From Chryseobacterium taeanense (GTDB lineage Bacteria > Bacteroidota > Bacteroidia > Flavobacteriales > Weeksellaceae), in NCBI RefSeq assembly GCF_900099685.1, contig NZ_FNDW01000007.1:62001-126000 (forward strand): a stretch of 64,000 nucleotides of DNA, written 5' to 3'. Of this stretch, positions 46,667 to 55,194 are shown one piece after another. Position 1 is the first letter of the stretch. The number at the start of each line of letters is the position of its first letter. The notes under the pieces are model-generated. The model searched no databases. It was given only the letters and a program-made list of their open reading frames with translations, and was not told where the DNA came from. A program made the position numbers and the translations under genes.

Positions 46667-47258
46667 GCCCGAGTTCTTTAACAAGATTTTTAATCTGAAC
46701 AATATATTTTTCATAAAATTTATTGAACCACCACTTCCCTATGATGAAAAGCAGAGGCATGGTGATAACCATAGTACCGATAAGAGTAATGGCAATATGC
46801 AGATCCGATAACGGTACCGGTCGTGGAATAAACTCCAAAACAATAATGATTTCACATACCAGAAACGGTACAAAAGCGAGATAAAAAGACAGGTAATACT
46901 GCTTATTGAGTTGAAACTGATGAAGCAGATCTTTCAGACTTTCATAAGTATTCATCATCGGATTGCCCATATTCTTATAGAGCTTAAAAAACTGACTGTA
47001 AAAAAAGAAAGTCACAAAAACCATTGAAGCGATAAGAATGGTAATATAAAATTTAAACTTAAAAGGTCCGGGTGACACGGCGATAAGTGCAAAGGCAAAA
47101 ACAAAAACACCCACCGTCGACCAAAATTCCATGCGCATATTCTTACGGATTTTCTCAAGCGGAAGATTAATTCTTTCTTTATGTTCAATGCTTATTTTAG
47201 GGGTTTCTTCAAAAGAATCATCCTGATTCCAGGTATTTTTCAGTTCATCTATATTCAT
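46662..47258 (-). CDS. membrane protein paired with an ECF sigma factor
   Basis: This 198-residue protein has a short cytosolic N-terminus (MNIDELKNTWNQDD) and four predicted transmembrane helices. It lies 19 bp downstream of an ECF sigma gene, the usual position of an anti-sigma factor, but it has no zinc-binding anti-sigma motif. It may be an unusual anti-sigma factor or just a co-expressed protein. The family is common in Chryseobacterium-like genomes and uncharacterised. Confidence 0.75.
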   Translation of the reverse strand: MNIDELKNTWNQDDSFEETPKISIEHKERINLPLEKIRKNMRMEFWSTVGVFVFAFALIAVSPGPFKFKFYITILIASMVFVTFFFYSQFFKLYKNMGNPMMNTYESLKDLLHQFQLNKQYYLSFYLAFVPFLVCEIIIVLEFIPRPVPLSDLHIAITLIGTMVITMPLLFIIGKWWFNKFYEKYIVQIKNLVKELGQ

Positions 47259-47277
47259 GATAATTGATTTAAAATTA

Positions 47278-47775
47278 CTATTTATTTGAGCTTAAGATAT
47301 CTTTAAGTTTATTTTTAGCACGGTTCATTTTTACCCGTACATTTCCTTCGGAAATCCCCATTTGTTCTGCAATCTCCTTTCCGGAAAAATCTTCGAGGTA
47401 ATAGAAAATAAAAGCTTTATCGATAGAATTCAGCTGATGAATAGCCTTGTACATCGCGTTGAGTTTTTCTTCCTTTTCATTATCAAATTCTTCATACGGG
47501 ATTTTATATTCAACGAAATTTTCGCCTGTGATAAAATTTCGTTTTTTTTCATTTTTAAGAAAAACAATCGCTGTATTCAGGGCAATGCGGTACAGCCAGG
47601 TAGAAAATTCACTTTGTCCTCTGAAATTAGGATAAGACTTCCAGACCTGATACGTGATTTCCTGAAAAAGATCATCACGGTCATCTTTATCATCCATGTA
47701 CATTTTGGAAATCTTGAAAATGATTCCTTTATGCATTTCGATTTTTTCTAAAAATTCCTGTTCCAATACATCCAT
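47278..47775 (-). CDS. ECF RNA polymerase sigma factor
   Basis: This 165-residue protein has sigma region 2 (about 10-75: GIIFKISKMYMDDKDDRDDLFQEITYQVWKSYPNFRGQSEFSTWLYRIALN, spread over several helices) and region 4 (about 110-165: LNSIDKAFIFYYLEDFSGKEIAEQMGISEGNVRVKMNRAKNKL). It lacks region 3, as expected for ECF sigma factors, and belongs to the sigma-70-type subgroup. The regulon is unknown; the adjacent membrane protein is its probable partner. Confidence 0.94.
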   Translation of the reverse strand: MDVLEQEFLEKIEMHKGIIFKISKMYMDDKDDRDDLFQEITYQVWKSYPNFRGQSEFSTWLYRIALNTAIVFLKNEKKRNFITGENFVEYKIPYEEFDNEKEEKLNAMYKAIHQLNSIDKAFIFYYLEDFSGKEIAEQMGISEGNVRVKMNRAKNKLKDILSSNK

Positions 47776-47872
47776 GGTTTTTTACACTCTATTGAGTTAG
47801 TTTGCTTATGAAAAAAATGTTACAGCTAAAGATGAAAAATTACTATATAAAGTGAGAATAGCCTAATCATAA

Positions 47873-47904
47873 AAATCCGCAGCACCATTTCGTACTGCGG
47901 ATTT
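47873..47904 (-). terminator. terminator of the gapN-like gene
   Basis: AAATCCGCAG (47873-47882) pairs with CTGCGGATTT (47895-47904); a T-run follows on the minus strand after the gapN-like gene. Confidence 0.85.
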
Positions 47905-47960
47905 ACTGTATTATTTTTTTAAATATAATTCTGAATTCAGTTTAATTTATAAACATTTAT

Positions 47961-49589
47961 CTAAAAAATATAATCTGTACTCAGGAAGTTGGAATCATGA
48001 TCTCTAACAATCGTATTCAGAAGATCTTTATTGGAATCCGTTATCTTAGCCGCAACAAGAGAGCGAATGGAGAACGAACGAAGCGCATCAAATACTGACA
48101 AAGTACCTTCCGCACTGTCTTTTCTTCCGGTAAACGGAAAAACATCCGGACCACGCTGCGCCTGGCAGTTGATATTCACACGGCTCACAAGATTTACGAA
48201 CGGATCTATTAATTTTGAAACTTCCAGCGGATCTTCACTGAAAATACTCACCTGCATTCCATGATTGGCGTTCACCTGATACTCGATCGGTTCCTCAATA
48301 TTCTCAAACGGAACTACAGGAATTACAGGACCAAACTGTTCCTCATGATAAAGCTTCATCTCACTGTTCACGGGATAAACTACTGCCGGAAAAAAGAAAG
48401 ATTCCTCCAGAAATCCTCCGTTTTCATTTAGAACTTTAGCTCCTTTTGCCACAGCATCTTCCAGGCATTCTTTTAAATAAGAAGGTTTATTGATTTCCGG
48501 AAGCGGCGTGATCTTCACATCTTTCTCCCATGGAAGTCCGGGTTTCATCGCAGCAACAGCAGCCGTAAGTTTTTGGGTAAATTCTTCCGCTACCTCTTTC
48601 TGAACGAAAATTAATTTCAACGCCGTACATCGCTGACCATTAAAAGAAAGTGATCCCAAAATACATTCGCTTACCGCAACATCAAGATTGGCATTCTTGG
48701 TAACAATGGCGGCATTTTTAGCATCTAAACTTAAAATAGCTCTCAGTCTGTTTACTTTCGGATGAAGCTTTTTCAATCCGTTAGCAACTTTGCTCGAGCC
48801 GATAAAAGCCAGAACATTCACTTTTCCGCTTTCCATAATCGGGGTGATAATCTCAGATCCTTTCCCATACAGTGTATTGACTGTCCCTTTCGGAAAGGCT
48901 TCTTTAAAAGCATTTAATAACGGATAATGCGCCAATACACCATGCTTTGGAAGTTTAAAGAGAATCGTGTTTCCCATAATCAAAGCGGGAATCAGTGTGG
49001 TAAAGATTTCATTTAGGGGATAATTGAACGGTCCCATACTCAACACCACTCCCAAAGGCGCTCTCCTGATTTGTGCAATCGTACCTTCCGCCTGCTGGAA
49101 ACGGGAAGATTCACGGTCCAGATCTTTCAGCGCATCAATAGTCTGGTTAATATAATCTACCGTTCTGTCGAATTCTTTGGTAGAATCAGCGAGTGTTTTC
49201 CCGATCTCCCACATCAACAGCCTGATGATAAGGTCACGCTCCCGGATCATGAGGTAGACAAACTTCTGCATACATTTTATCCGACCTTCCACAGACATTG
49301 TCGGCCATTCGCCCAGCCCGTTGTCGTAAGCTTTTACACAGGCATCTAAAACTTCCATTGCTTCCTTTGGACCGATATTCGGGATGCTTCCCAGAAGCTT
49401 TCGCTCAAGTCCGTTTTCTGTAGAGATGCAAACTGGTGAATAAATCTCCTGTACATCACCGTCCCACTGAACCAGTTCACCATTTAACAGATATTCCCGT
49501 TGGTGGATTTCGGGAACTTTATATTCTTCGGGGATGTCGTTTTCAGATTTAAAAATTTTATAAAATGAAGGGTGATTTACTGATTCCAT
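47961..49589 (-). CDS. GapN-like aldehyde dehydrogenase without the usual Glu base
   Basis: This 542-residue protein is an NADP-dependent aldehyde dehydrogenase of the GapN branch: cofactor motif MGPFNYPLNE and GSSKVANGL, catalytic cysteine in FNGQRCTALK (Cys321). GapN oxidises glyceraldehyde 3-phosphate to 3-phosphoglycerate with NADP. In classical ALDHs a Glu 34 residues before the Cys (in ELGGK) acts as general base; here the matching segment reads SLDAK (Ser287), checked on the nucleotides. It is monocistronic, with an AT-rich upstream region. Confidence 0.85.
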   Translation of the reverse strand: MESVNHPSFYKIFKSENDIPEEYKVPEIHQREYLLNGELVQWDGDVQEIYSPVCISTENGLERKLLGSIPNIGPKEAMEVLDACVKAYDNGLGEWPTMSVEGRIKCMQKFVYLMIRERDLIIRLLMWEIGKTLADSTKEFDRTVDYINQTIDALKDLDRESSRFQQAEGTIAQIRRAPLGVVLSMGPFNYPLNEIFTTLIPALIMGNTILFKLPKHGVLAHYPLLNAFKEAFPKGTVNTLYGKGSEIITPIMESGKVNVLAFIGSSKVANGLKKLHPKVNRLRAILSLDAKNAAIVTKNANLDVAVSECILGSLSFNGQRCTALKLIFVQKEVAEEFTQKLTAAVAAMKPGLPWEKDVKITPLPEINKPSYLKECLEDAVAKGAKVLNENGGFLEESFFFPAVVYPVNSEMKLYHEEQFGPVIPVVPFENIEEPIEYQVNANHGMQVSIFSEDPLEVSKLIDPFVNLVSRVNINCQAQRGPDVFPFTGRKDSAEGTLSVFDALRSFSIRSLVAAKITDSNKDLLNTIVRDHDSNFLSTDYIF

Positions 49590-49785
49590 AGATCTTTTTA
49601 TTGTATTAATATTTTAGCGTTAAAATTTGAATAGAATAAAGGTAGACCTAAAAATTGATTTTAAAAAGAGTACGTTAATAGATTTGTTCTATTTAAAGCA
49701 CATTTGAATAAGAATTAATATAAAAAACTTGTTTAAACTAATTTTCAGGTTTAACCAAAAAAGTCTAAACAGACTAAAAAATAAG

Positions 49786-50361
49786 TTACTCTTTTCTTTT
49801 GCTTTCGATCACAATAACACCATGTTCACCGGATTCACCATATTTCTTTCGGGCACCGTCTCCGGAAAGGATCAGAACGCTTTTTACATTTTCCGGTTTT
49901 AATCTTTTCATTTTATCTTCAGAAATTCTTTTGTTGTCAAGCAGGATCATAGGCTTGAGAGATTCCATATATTCTTTAGATGGCATTCCCAGAACGATGC
50001 TCCGAGATCTTAATGTATCGCTTACTGTCTCTAAACCGTCAATTCCTTTCTTAAAGTCAATTTTCTTCACCTCCTCTTCTTTCAGTTGCTGTCCGTTTAC
50101 GGTAAATACGGCACCACTGAATGCAAATAATCCGAAAGTAAGTTTGCTGATAATAGAAAAACTGAAATTCCGTCCCAACTGATAAGAACTGAATCTTCCA
50201 CAGATATTTTGATCTGAACGCAGCTCATCAATAAGTTCATCATCTGGGGTATGGGTAAAATCTCTCACCGTTTTGGAACATACTGAGCAAAATCTTCCCT
50301 GCTCGTCAATACTCATCTGATCCCAATTTTCATGACATGGTTTTGGTATGGTAATTTTCAT
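49786..50361 (-). CDS. Cys-rich cytosolic domain + membrane helix + TonB-plug-like tail
   Basis: This 191-residue protein (start at 50361; a frame reaching 50430 adds a weak leader) has three parts. The first is a Cys motif CHENWDQMSIDEQGRFCSVC (Cys9, Cys25, Cys28) like those of ferredoxin-type or MYND-like short zinc sites. Then comes a single transmembrane helix (SFSIISKLTFGLFAFSGAVFTV). Last is a C-terminal segment (ILLDNKRISEDKMKRLKPENVKSV...YGESGEHGVIVIESK) that looks like a TonB-receptor plug fragment. The family is common in this lineage; its function is not established. Confidence 0.75.
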   Translation of the reverse strand: MKITIPKPCHENWDQMSIDEQGRFCSVCSKTVRDFTHTPDDELIDELRSDQNICGRFSSYQLGRNFSFSIISKLTFGLFAFSGAVFTVNGQQLKEEEVKKIDFKKGIDGLETVSDTLRSRSIVLGMPSKEYMESLKPMILLDNKRISEDKMKRLKPENVKSVLILSGDGARKKYGESGEHGVIVIESKRKE

Positions 50362-50840
50362 AGGATATCTTTTCTTATAAAGATGCTCAGCATATAAAAA
50401 AGGTTGGAAAGGATTCTGATTTTTTTCCAAATTAAAACATAATTTATTTTTAACATTAAGGAATTAAGCCACTTTAGCTTAAAAAACTTAATAAAAATCA
50501 ATGAATTTGATTACTTAATTAAAACAGACTTTAATTCACTTAAATTCTTAATGTTAAATTAAACAAGCTCTTAATCTAAGTGATTATTATTTTTCCTGTG
50601 CATTTTCGTCACCCTTTCAACCTGATCCTTCGGGATTTGTTTGCCTGTTGTCACAAAGTATCAATTAAAAATGTAGCCAGATAATTACACTTTATATTAG
50701 AATATTCAAGCTCCTGGCAAAAAAGAAATTGAGATATAAATAGACCAATTATTAAGATAAATTTTCGCATGGTTTAAGTTTATGATTCGGTTATACAATT
50801 ACTGACAAAAATTTACCGGAATCAAAATCATCAGAAACAT
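50362..50840. other. 479-bp gap with a decayed small exported ORF
   Basis: On the minus strand, 50770-50651 encodes 39 residues with a signal peptide (MRKFILIIGLFISQFLFCQ) ending in TGA. Reading on in another frame gives about 27 more plausible residues (GKQIPKDQVERVTKMHRK) to a stop at 50571, so this may be a frameshifted small secreted protein. The rest of the gap is AT-rich with no other gene seen. Confidence 0.5.
50571..50770 (-). pseudogene. possible frameshifted small secreted protein
   Basis: The first 39 residues form a signal peptide and a short Cys-containing mature part; a one-base shift near 50654 would extend the protein by about 27 residues. The gene has no recognised family. 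It could also be a genuine 39-residue exported peptide. Confidence 0.35.
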
Positions 50841-51596
50841 TTACAGATGAAAATACCTGGGATCCGGATATTGAAACTCAAAATCCAGTTCAGCGATAAG
50901 TTTTGCGGGTGAGATCAGCCTGCCTTTATCCGTTCGCTCACCCGTATAAGGCAGATTTTTCTGGGCATTGATGATTTCCTGTTTATCCGGATGCACCGGT
51001 GCCACTACGTTATACACTTTGGCTTTAGATTGGTTGTCCAGCATTTTTTCCACTACCGAACAGATATCTGCATAATGAATATGATTTACCAGCTGATCCA
51101 GATTGGAAATATTATAATTCTTCAAAAGTCTCTGACCGCCCATTAATCCTGCCAGCCTCAGAATATTACACTGTGGAAACTGATGCAGGATAAAACCTTC
51201 ACTTTCCACATTTTCTGCCGGCTGATCTTCTTCCGTAAATTCCTTTTCATCCTGAGAATATACTCCGGTAGAGCTCATTAAAAACAACTGTCCTTTATAA
51301 TCTCCGAGAAATTTTAACAGGTTTTCCTGGCGGTCTTTCATCGAAATCTGCGTTCCTCTTATTCCCGAAAACGGAACCGTGATAATAACCGCATCCAGTT
51401 GCGGAATAACTTCCCAGGGCTTAATTTCAGAAGCCTGATCGGGAAAGTCGGCCAACGTTGCATGATACCCTTTTGCGGTAAATTCTTTTATTTTTGATTC
51501 GGACGTAGTGGTCACAAAAATTTCATATCGATTAGAAAGCCTTTCTGCAATATAATTTCCCAACCAGCCACAGCCGATGATTCCCAGTTTTTTCAT
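50841..51596 (-). CDS. NAD(P)-binding Rossmann-fold protein (SDR/YeeZ-like)
   Basis: This 251-residue protein opens with the dinucleotide loop GIIGCGWLGNYIAERL (Gly8, Gly10, Gly13) and continues as an extended/atypical SDR (MSSTGVYSQDE, LRLAGLMGG, NHIHYADICSVVEKML). The YxxxK catalytic pair of classical SDRs is not obvious, so it may be a reductase of the YeeZ type or a non-catalytic member. The substrate is unknown. It is monocistronic on the minus strand. Confidence 0.8.
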   Translation of the reverse strand: MKKLGIIGCGWLGNYIAERLSNRYEIFVTTTSESKIKEFTAKGYHATLADFPDQASEIKPWEVIPQLDAVIITVPFSGIRGTQISMKDRQENLLKFLGDYKGQLFLMSSTGVYSQDEKEFTEEDQPAENVESEGFILHQFPQCNILRLAGLMGGQRLLKNYNISNLDQLVNHIHYADICSVVEKMLDNQSKAKVYNVVAPVHPDKQEIINAQKNLPYTGERTDKGRLISPAKLIAELDFEFQYPDPRYFHL

Positions 51597-51703
51597 TGAA
51601 TCTTATTTTATTTCAAAAATATCACTTTTCATTCTAATATTTCAACAACAGGAATAATCCCGTGAAGTTTGTCATCCTGTATTCGCCTATACTTTCCATA
51701 AAA

Positions 51704-51726
51704 AAACTCAGCGGTATGCTGAGTTT
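51704..51726 (-). terminator. terminator of the DUF6261 gene
   Basis: AAACTCAGC (51704-51712) pairs with GCTGAGTTT (51718-51726); T-rich sequence follows on the minus strand. Confidence 0.82.
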
Positions 51727-51731
51727 ATGGT

Positions 51732-52442
51732 CTATCCGTTTTGTGAGGGAAGATTTGCATCCCGGCTTTTTACTTCAGAATTTTTTGCTGCTTTTACCAA
51801 CTCGTTGACATCACTGTAAACCATTTCCCAACCGGGAACACCTTTCAGGGCTTTCAGGAGGTTAAGATAAGTTCTCAGTGCCTGTTCAAGTTCTTTCCGG
51901 ATTGCGGTCGCACTGGCCATCTGCCTAAGATCTGCATTCGCTTCTGCCTGGTCGGCAAAAATCTGTTCAAAAGCCTCATGCTTTGCCTTCATTTCTTTAA
52001 AAGCGACATCCAGGGAAAGAGCGGTGATCTTCTGCCTGTTTTCCGTAAGCTCCAGTGTTTCGATCAGCTTTTTCATCTGAGCGGTCTGGGAAGAATAGCT
52101 TAGGCGATCCAGATCCAGTCCGAAATCCTTAAAAACATTGTAAAGATCCTCCGCTGCCTGATGATTAGCCGCCGAAGGAAGCTGCCGATAGCCATTCAGA
52201 AACGCCTTGAGGTTGCTGTAGGCAATATCTCTTTCGTGATCTGCCTGAGCAACATCGGTTCCTTTTCCGCTAAAAGTCTGCTTAGTGTACACTTCGTCAT
52301 ATTCTGCATATGCATCCTGTAAAGCCTGCACCAAGGGATGATTGTTGACCACCGGATACTTACCCGATTGTGCATTAGTGATTGTTCTTTGGGCTAAAGT
52401 CGCAAGATTTTTCGTACTAAGACGCGCTAATGTAATTTTCAT
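51732..52442 (-). CDS. DUF6261 family protein
   Basis: This 236-residue, mostly helical cytosolic protein starts MKITLARLSTKNLATLAQRTI and has long amphipathic helices (ENRQKITALSLDVAFKEMKAKHEAFEQIF and ATAIRKELEQALRTYLNLLKAL). It fits the DUF6261 pattern found almost only in Flavobacteriia, where copies often vary in number. Its function is unknown. An AT-rich 446-bp gap with palindromes lies upstream. Confidence 0.8.
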   Translation of the reverse strand: MKITLARLSTKNLATLAQRTITNAQSGKYPVVNNHPLVQALQDAYAEYDEVYTKQTFSGKGTDVAQADHERDIAYSNLKAFLNGYRQLPSAANHQAAEDLYNVFKDFGLDLDRLSYSSQTAQMKKLIETLELTENRQKITALSLDVAFKEMKAKHEAFEQIFADQAEANADLRQMASATAIRKELEQALRTYLNLLKALKGVPGWEMVYSDVNELVKAAKNSEVKSRDANLPSQNG

Positions 52443-52888
52443 ACTTAGATTGTGTTTTTAATGTTAATTATTTAATAAATTATCGGAAACAAATATAAAA
52501 ATTTAGTATTTAAATCCAAACACTATTGGAGGAATTAAAATACAAGTGTATTTAAGTTCTCTTAAGGTTGTTTTAACCAAAAAACAATTGTATGTTGATA
52601 AAAACAAGCTTGTTTTAATTCAATGTATTTTGTATTTGAGTGCAAACAGGGTTGTTTGAGAGCTTTGTAAAAAGTTTTTATGAATTCTAGATAGAATACT
52701 TGTAAAATACGTAGTTACTTTTACTAATGCAAATTTTCAATTTTTCATGATATAAAATTAAAACACTTACTATAAGTAATTTATAGAAAGTTTTAATTAT
52801 TATTTTATCCCATTTCTTTATATTTGAATGATATAATGTTTAGATTAGCGTAATGCATAAATCTCAGTATTAATATTAATATATAAAA
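52443..52888. other. 446-bp AT-rich gap with several palindromes
   Basis: No gene is seen. Palindromes include AAATACA-AG-TGTATTT (52538-52553), AAAACAAGCTTGTTTT (52601-52616) and a small GGTT...AACC pair near 52566. They lie between the divergent DUF6261 and HNH genes and may be regulatory sites or remnants of an insertion. Confidence 0.5.
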
Positions 52889-53584
52889 ATGAACCAACAA
52901 GATTATTATGAAATCGGAGAAAGTAAAAGATTACCGCTTCGCTGTCCAATTTTGAATTATTGTAGTCGAAGAGCTGTAACGATATACTTCAACTCTGATT
53001 ATTATAAATCTAACTCTGATTTAACTGTAGAAGAAGCACTAATTAAAGATGGAACATTACCACAAGATTTTGAGTCAAAAAAAATCCAAATTCAAGGTGA
53101 ACCTCCTTCATGGATAAAAGGTTCTTGTAATTACCATTTCGATGGTATGTGTCCAGAAGTAAATCTTTTTGATAATATGAATTCTTTATTTAAAGGAGTA
53201 GCTTGTATTTCTGCTGAGTATGATAAATATTATCCCGCTCCAAAACATAGAGTTTTAAAAACTCAACACTATTCTAAATGCTCTGAATTTAATTGGTATA
53301 TGTTTGAAAGAGGAAGGCTAAAGATTTCAAATACAAAACCTAGAAAAACTATTTCAGCAAAAACAAGATCAATATTACAGAAAGAAATTAAATCTATATG
53401 TCCCATTTGCTCAAACGAAGATGTTGAACATTTTCAAGTTCATCATATTGATGAAAACCCTACAAATAATGATGTTGAAAATTTATTAATGTTGTGTCCG
53501 ATCTGTCATTCTAAAATTACAAAAGGTGATATTTCTTATTCTGAGGTCAAGAATATTAAAAAAGAATTAAATAAAACCAAATGA
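52889..53584 (+). CDS. HNH endonuclease with Cys-rich N-terminal region
   Basis: This 231-residue protein has a C-terminal HNH domain: CPIC...FQVHHIDENPTNNDVENLLMLCPICHSKI, with the catalytic His, Asn and His and CxxC zinc ligands. The N-terminal part has extra cysteines (RCPILNYC, GSCNYHFDGMC) that could form another zinc site, and no recognised domain. The gene is visibly more AT-rich than the genes around it and stands alone between AT-rich gaps, which suggests horizontal origin. No cognate methylase, integrase or toxin partner is nearby. Confidence 0.75.
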   Translation: MNQQDYYEIGESKRLPLRCPILNYCSRRAVTIYFNSDYYKSNSDLTVEEALIKDGTLPQDFESKKIQIQGEPPSWIKGSCNYHFDGMCPEVNLFDNMNSLFKGVACISAEYDKYYPAPKHRVLKTQHYSKCSEFNWYMFERGRLKISNTKPRKTISAKTRSILQKEIKSICPICSNEDVEHFQVHHIDENPTNNDVENLLMLCPICHSKITKGDISYSEVKNIKKELNKTK

Positions 53585-53626
53585 GATAAAAGCAAAATGC
53601 TAGCACAAACACAAAAAATGTTTTAG

Positions 53627-53650
53627 AAAACCTGTCTCACAGAAGGTTTT
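53627..53650 (+). terminator. weak terminator after the HNH gene
   Basis: AAAACCT (53627-53633) pairs with AGGTTTT (53644-53650), followed by AT-rich sequence. Confidence 0.5.
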
Positions 53651-53724
53651 ATTATATTCGCTAGGTGAGTTTCCAAACTTGTGTTTCCCGTAAATAAGTT
53701 GCGCACAGAGCAATGCTTTTAAAA

Positions 53725-53755
53725 ACTTTGTCAAAGATTTTAACTTTGACAAAGT
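53725..53755. repeat. inverted repeat ACTTTGTCAAAG / CTTTGACAAAGT
   Basis: Twelve-bp perfect inverted arms (53725-53736 and 53744-53755) lie in the gap before the outer-membrane protein gene. The sequence looks like an interspersed noncoding repeat. It is not followed by a T-run. Confidence 0.55.
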
Positions 53756-53862
53756 GGGTGAAAAAAACTTATGCTAAAAAGCTATCGGTAGGCAACCATC
53801 TTGTGTATTTCACGTCTTAATAGATAGAGCGTCATTAAATGTTTAACAACAAATATTTAAGT

Positions 53863-54495
53863 ATGAAAAAAATAAGCTATCTATTAGGATTTCTATTAAG
53901 CTGCAATTTGTTTGCACAAAAAGATCATCTTGCATTTTTTGCAGGAGCCGAATTGCAACCTGTCATCAACGGATACAGACCGGCTTTTCAAATGAATGGC
54001 AGGTTCTATGTGAATGATCGTATTTCATTGGGTGGTCTACTTGCCTATACCCAACAGAATCATTCAGACAATTTCGGATACTTGGCAGACAGAACGAGAT
54101 CCTACCATACAACAGTCAACATAATTGCCCAAAATGATCTTATAAGAAAAGAAAACTTCTCTTTAAGCGCTTATATTTCTACCGGGATGTATTTTTTAAA
54201 CCTCGTGAATCCTGATGAAATGTACACTGAAACCTCTTACAATCACATTCAGGGAGTCTGGTTCGTCAATCAATATGAAGTGCCAAGAAAGTTAAGCCGT
54301 GACTTGTTTTATAACATTCAACCCGGATTAGATTTCTCCTACAAAGTGGGAACTATCACCAAAGAAAAAGTAGGAATCTATATTACTTCTCGGGTCGGCT
54401 ATCAGTTTGTACTGGGAAACGGCGATATTACCAACGGAACACAACTCACCAAACCTGTTGTATCTTTAGGTGTGACTTTCAACGGACCTAAATAA
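53863..54495 (+). CDS. small outer-membrane beta-barrel protein
   Basis: This 210-residue protein (start at 53863; an in-frame ATG at 53839 gives a weak leader) has a signal peptide (MKKISYLLGFLLSCNLFAQ) and alternating strands of the OmpA/porin-like small-barrel type (HLAFFAGAELQPVINGY, KVGIYITSRVGYQFVLG, VVSLGVTFNGPK, where the C-terminus resembles a barrel end). The role is unknown. A strong terminator follows. Confidence 0.8.
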   Translation: MKKISYLLGFLLSCNLFAQKDHLAFFAGAELQPVINGYRPAFQMNGRFYVNDRISLGGLLAYTQQNHSDNFGYLADRTRSYHTTVNIIAQNDLIRKENFSLSAYISTGMYFLNLVNPDEMYTETSYNHIQGVWFVNQYEVPRKLSRDLFYNIQPGLDFSYKVGTITKEKVGIYITSRVGYQFVLGNGDITNGTQLTKPVVSLGVTFNGPK

Positions 54496-54533
54496 AACCA
54501 TTGATTACAGATCTGTGGGATCTTAAAAACGAT

Positions 54534-54560
54534 AAAACCTGCTATCAAGCAGGTTTTGTT
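54534..54560 (+). terminator. intrinsic terminator
   Basis: AAAACCTGC (54534-54542) pairs with GCAGGTTTT (54549-54557) after the outer-membrane protein gene. Confidence 0.88.
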
Positions 54561-54566
54561 ATTATG

Positions 54567-54598
54567 TGTCATTGCGAGCAAAGCGAAGCAATCTGTTT
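54567..54598 (+). repeat. REP-like element, first copy
   Basis: TGTCATTGCGAGCAAAGCGAAGCAATCTG and following bases occur here and, inverted and slightly varied, at 55159-55193. The motif is typical of dispersed REP-like repeats in this group. Confidence 0.7.
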
Positions 54599-54694
54599 CA
54601 AAATAATTTACATCATTCAATAGATTGATGTGTTATCTGAAATGATAAAGAGTATTCTAAATGATATCAAGCTCAAAACAAACACATATAAAAT

Positions 54695-55156
54695 TTAATT
54701 TTCTATAGCTTCTATATTGTAATATAAAAAAGCGAGTATGACGATTGTATTATTAAAGCTATTTTCTGTAATCGCGATTTCATATTCCGAGGTGAAAAAT
54801 AAATTTCTGTGTCTCATACGTATCAGTAATGTATCATCTCGGTGATCCACTAAATTGGTAGAAGAATGCCACCAGCCTTTTGTTTTGAAATCATAAATTT
54901 CAGTATATGGATCACCATAATAAAACATTCTGCTTTTTGAACTATCAATCATTACTGTTAATTTTCCGCTTTCATCAATAAACTTCAAAAAATGTCCTAA
55001 GAAGCCAGAATACTTCACTTTATAAAGTTTATTATTTATTTTCACCCGCCTATTTCTTCCTAGAAAATAATCAAAAAGAATCTCACCAACAAGAATTTCA
55101 TGGTCATCAAATAGCTTATACGATGTTTTTGTTTTTTTAATTTTAAATGTTTTCAC
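54695..55156 (-). CDS. orphan protein inside a REP-like inverted pair
   Basis: This 153-residue protein starts MKTFKIKKTKTSYKLFDDHEILVGEI and is rich in aromatic and basic residues; a hydrophobic last segment (NTIVILAFLYYNIEAI) may be membrane-associated. I do not recognise a family. It lies exactly between two inverted REP-like elements (54567-54598 and 55159-55193) and next to no functional partner, which suggests it could be a mobile cargo gene. Confidence 0.65.
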   Translation of the reverse strand: MKTFKIKKTKTSYKLFDDHEILVGEILFDYFLGRNRRVKINNKLYKVKYSGFLGHFLKFIDESGKLTVMIDSSKSRMFYYGDPYTEIYDFKTKGWWHSSTNLVDHRDDTLLIRMRHRNLFFTSEYEIAITENSFNNTIVILAFLYYNIEAIEN

Positions 55157-55158
55157 TC

Positions 55159-55193
55159 AACAGATTGCTTCGTCATTCTTCCTCGCAATGACA
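55159..55193 (-). repeat. REP-like element, second inverted copy
   Basis: On the minus strand this reads TGTCATTGCGAGGAAGAATG and then ACGAAGCAATCTGTT, matching the first copy apart from a small internal insertion. Together they flank the gene at 54695-55156 in inverted orientation. Confidence 0.7.
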
Positions 55194-55194
55194 T

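Noticed and set aside
53725-53755. Terminator for the HNH gene
   Set aside because: The arms are long but no T-run follows; kept only as an inverted repeat.
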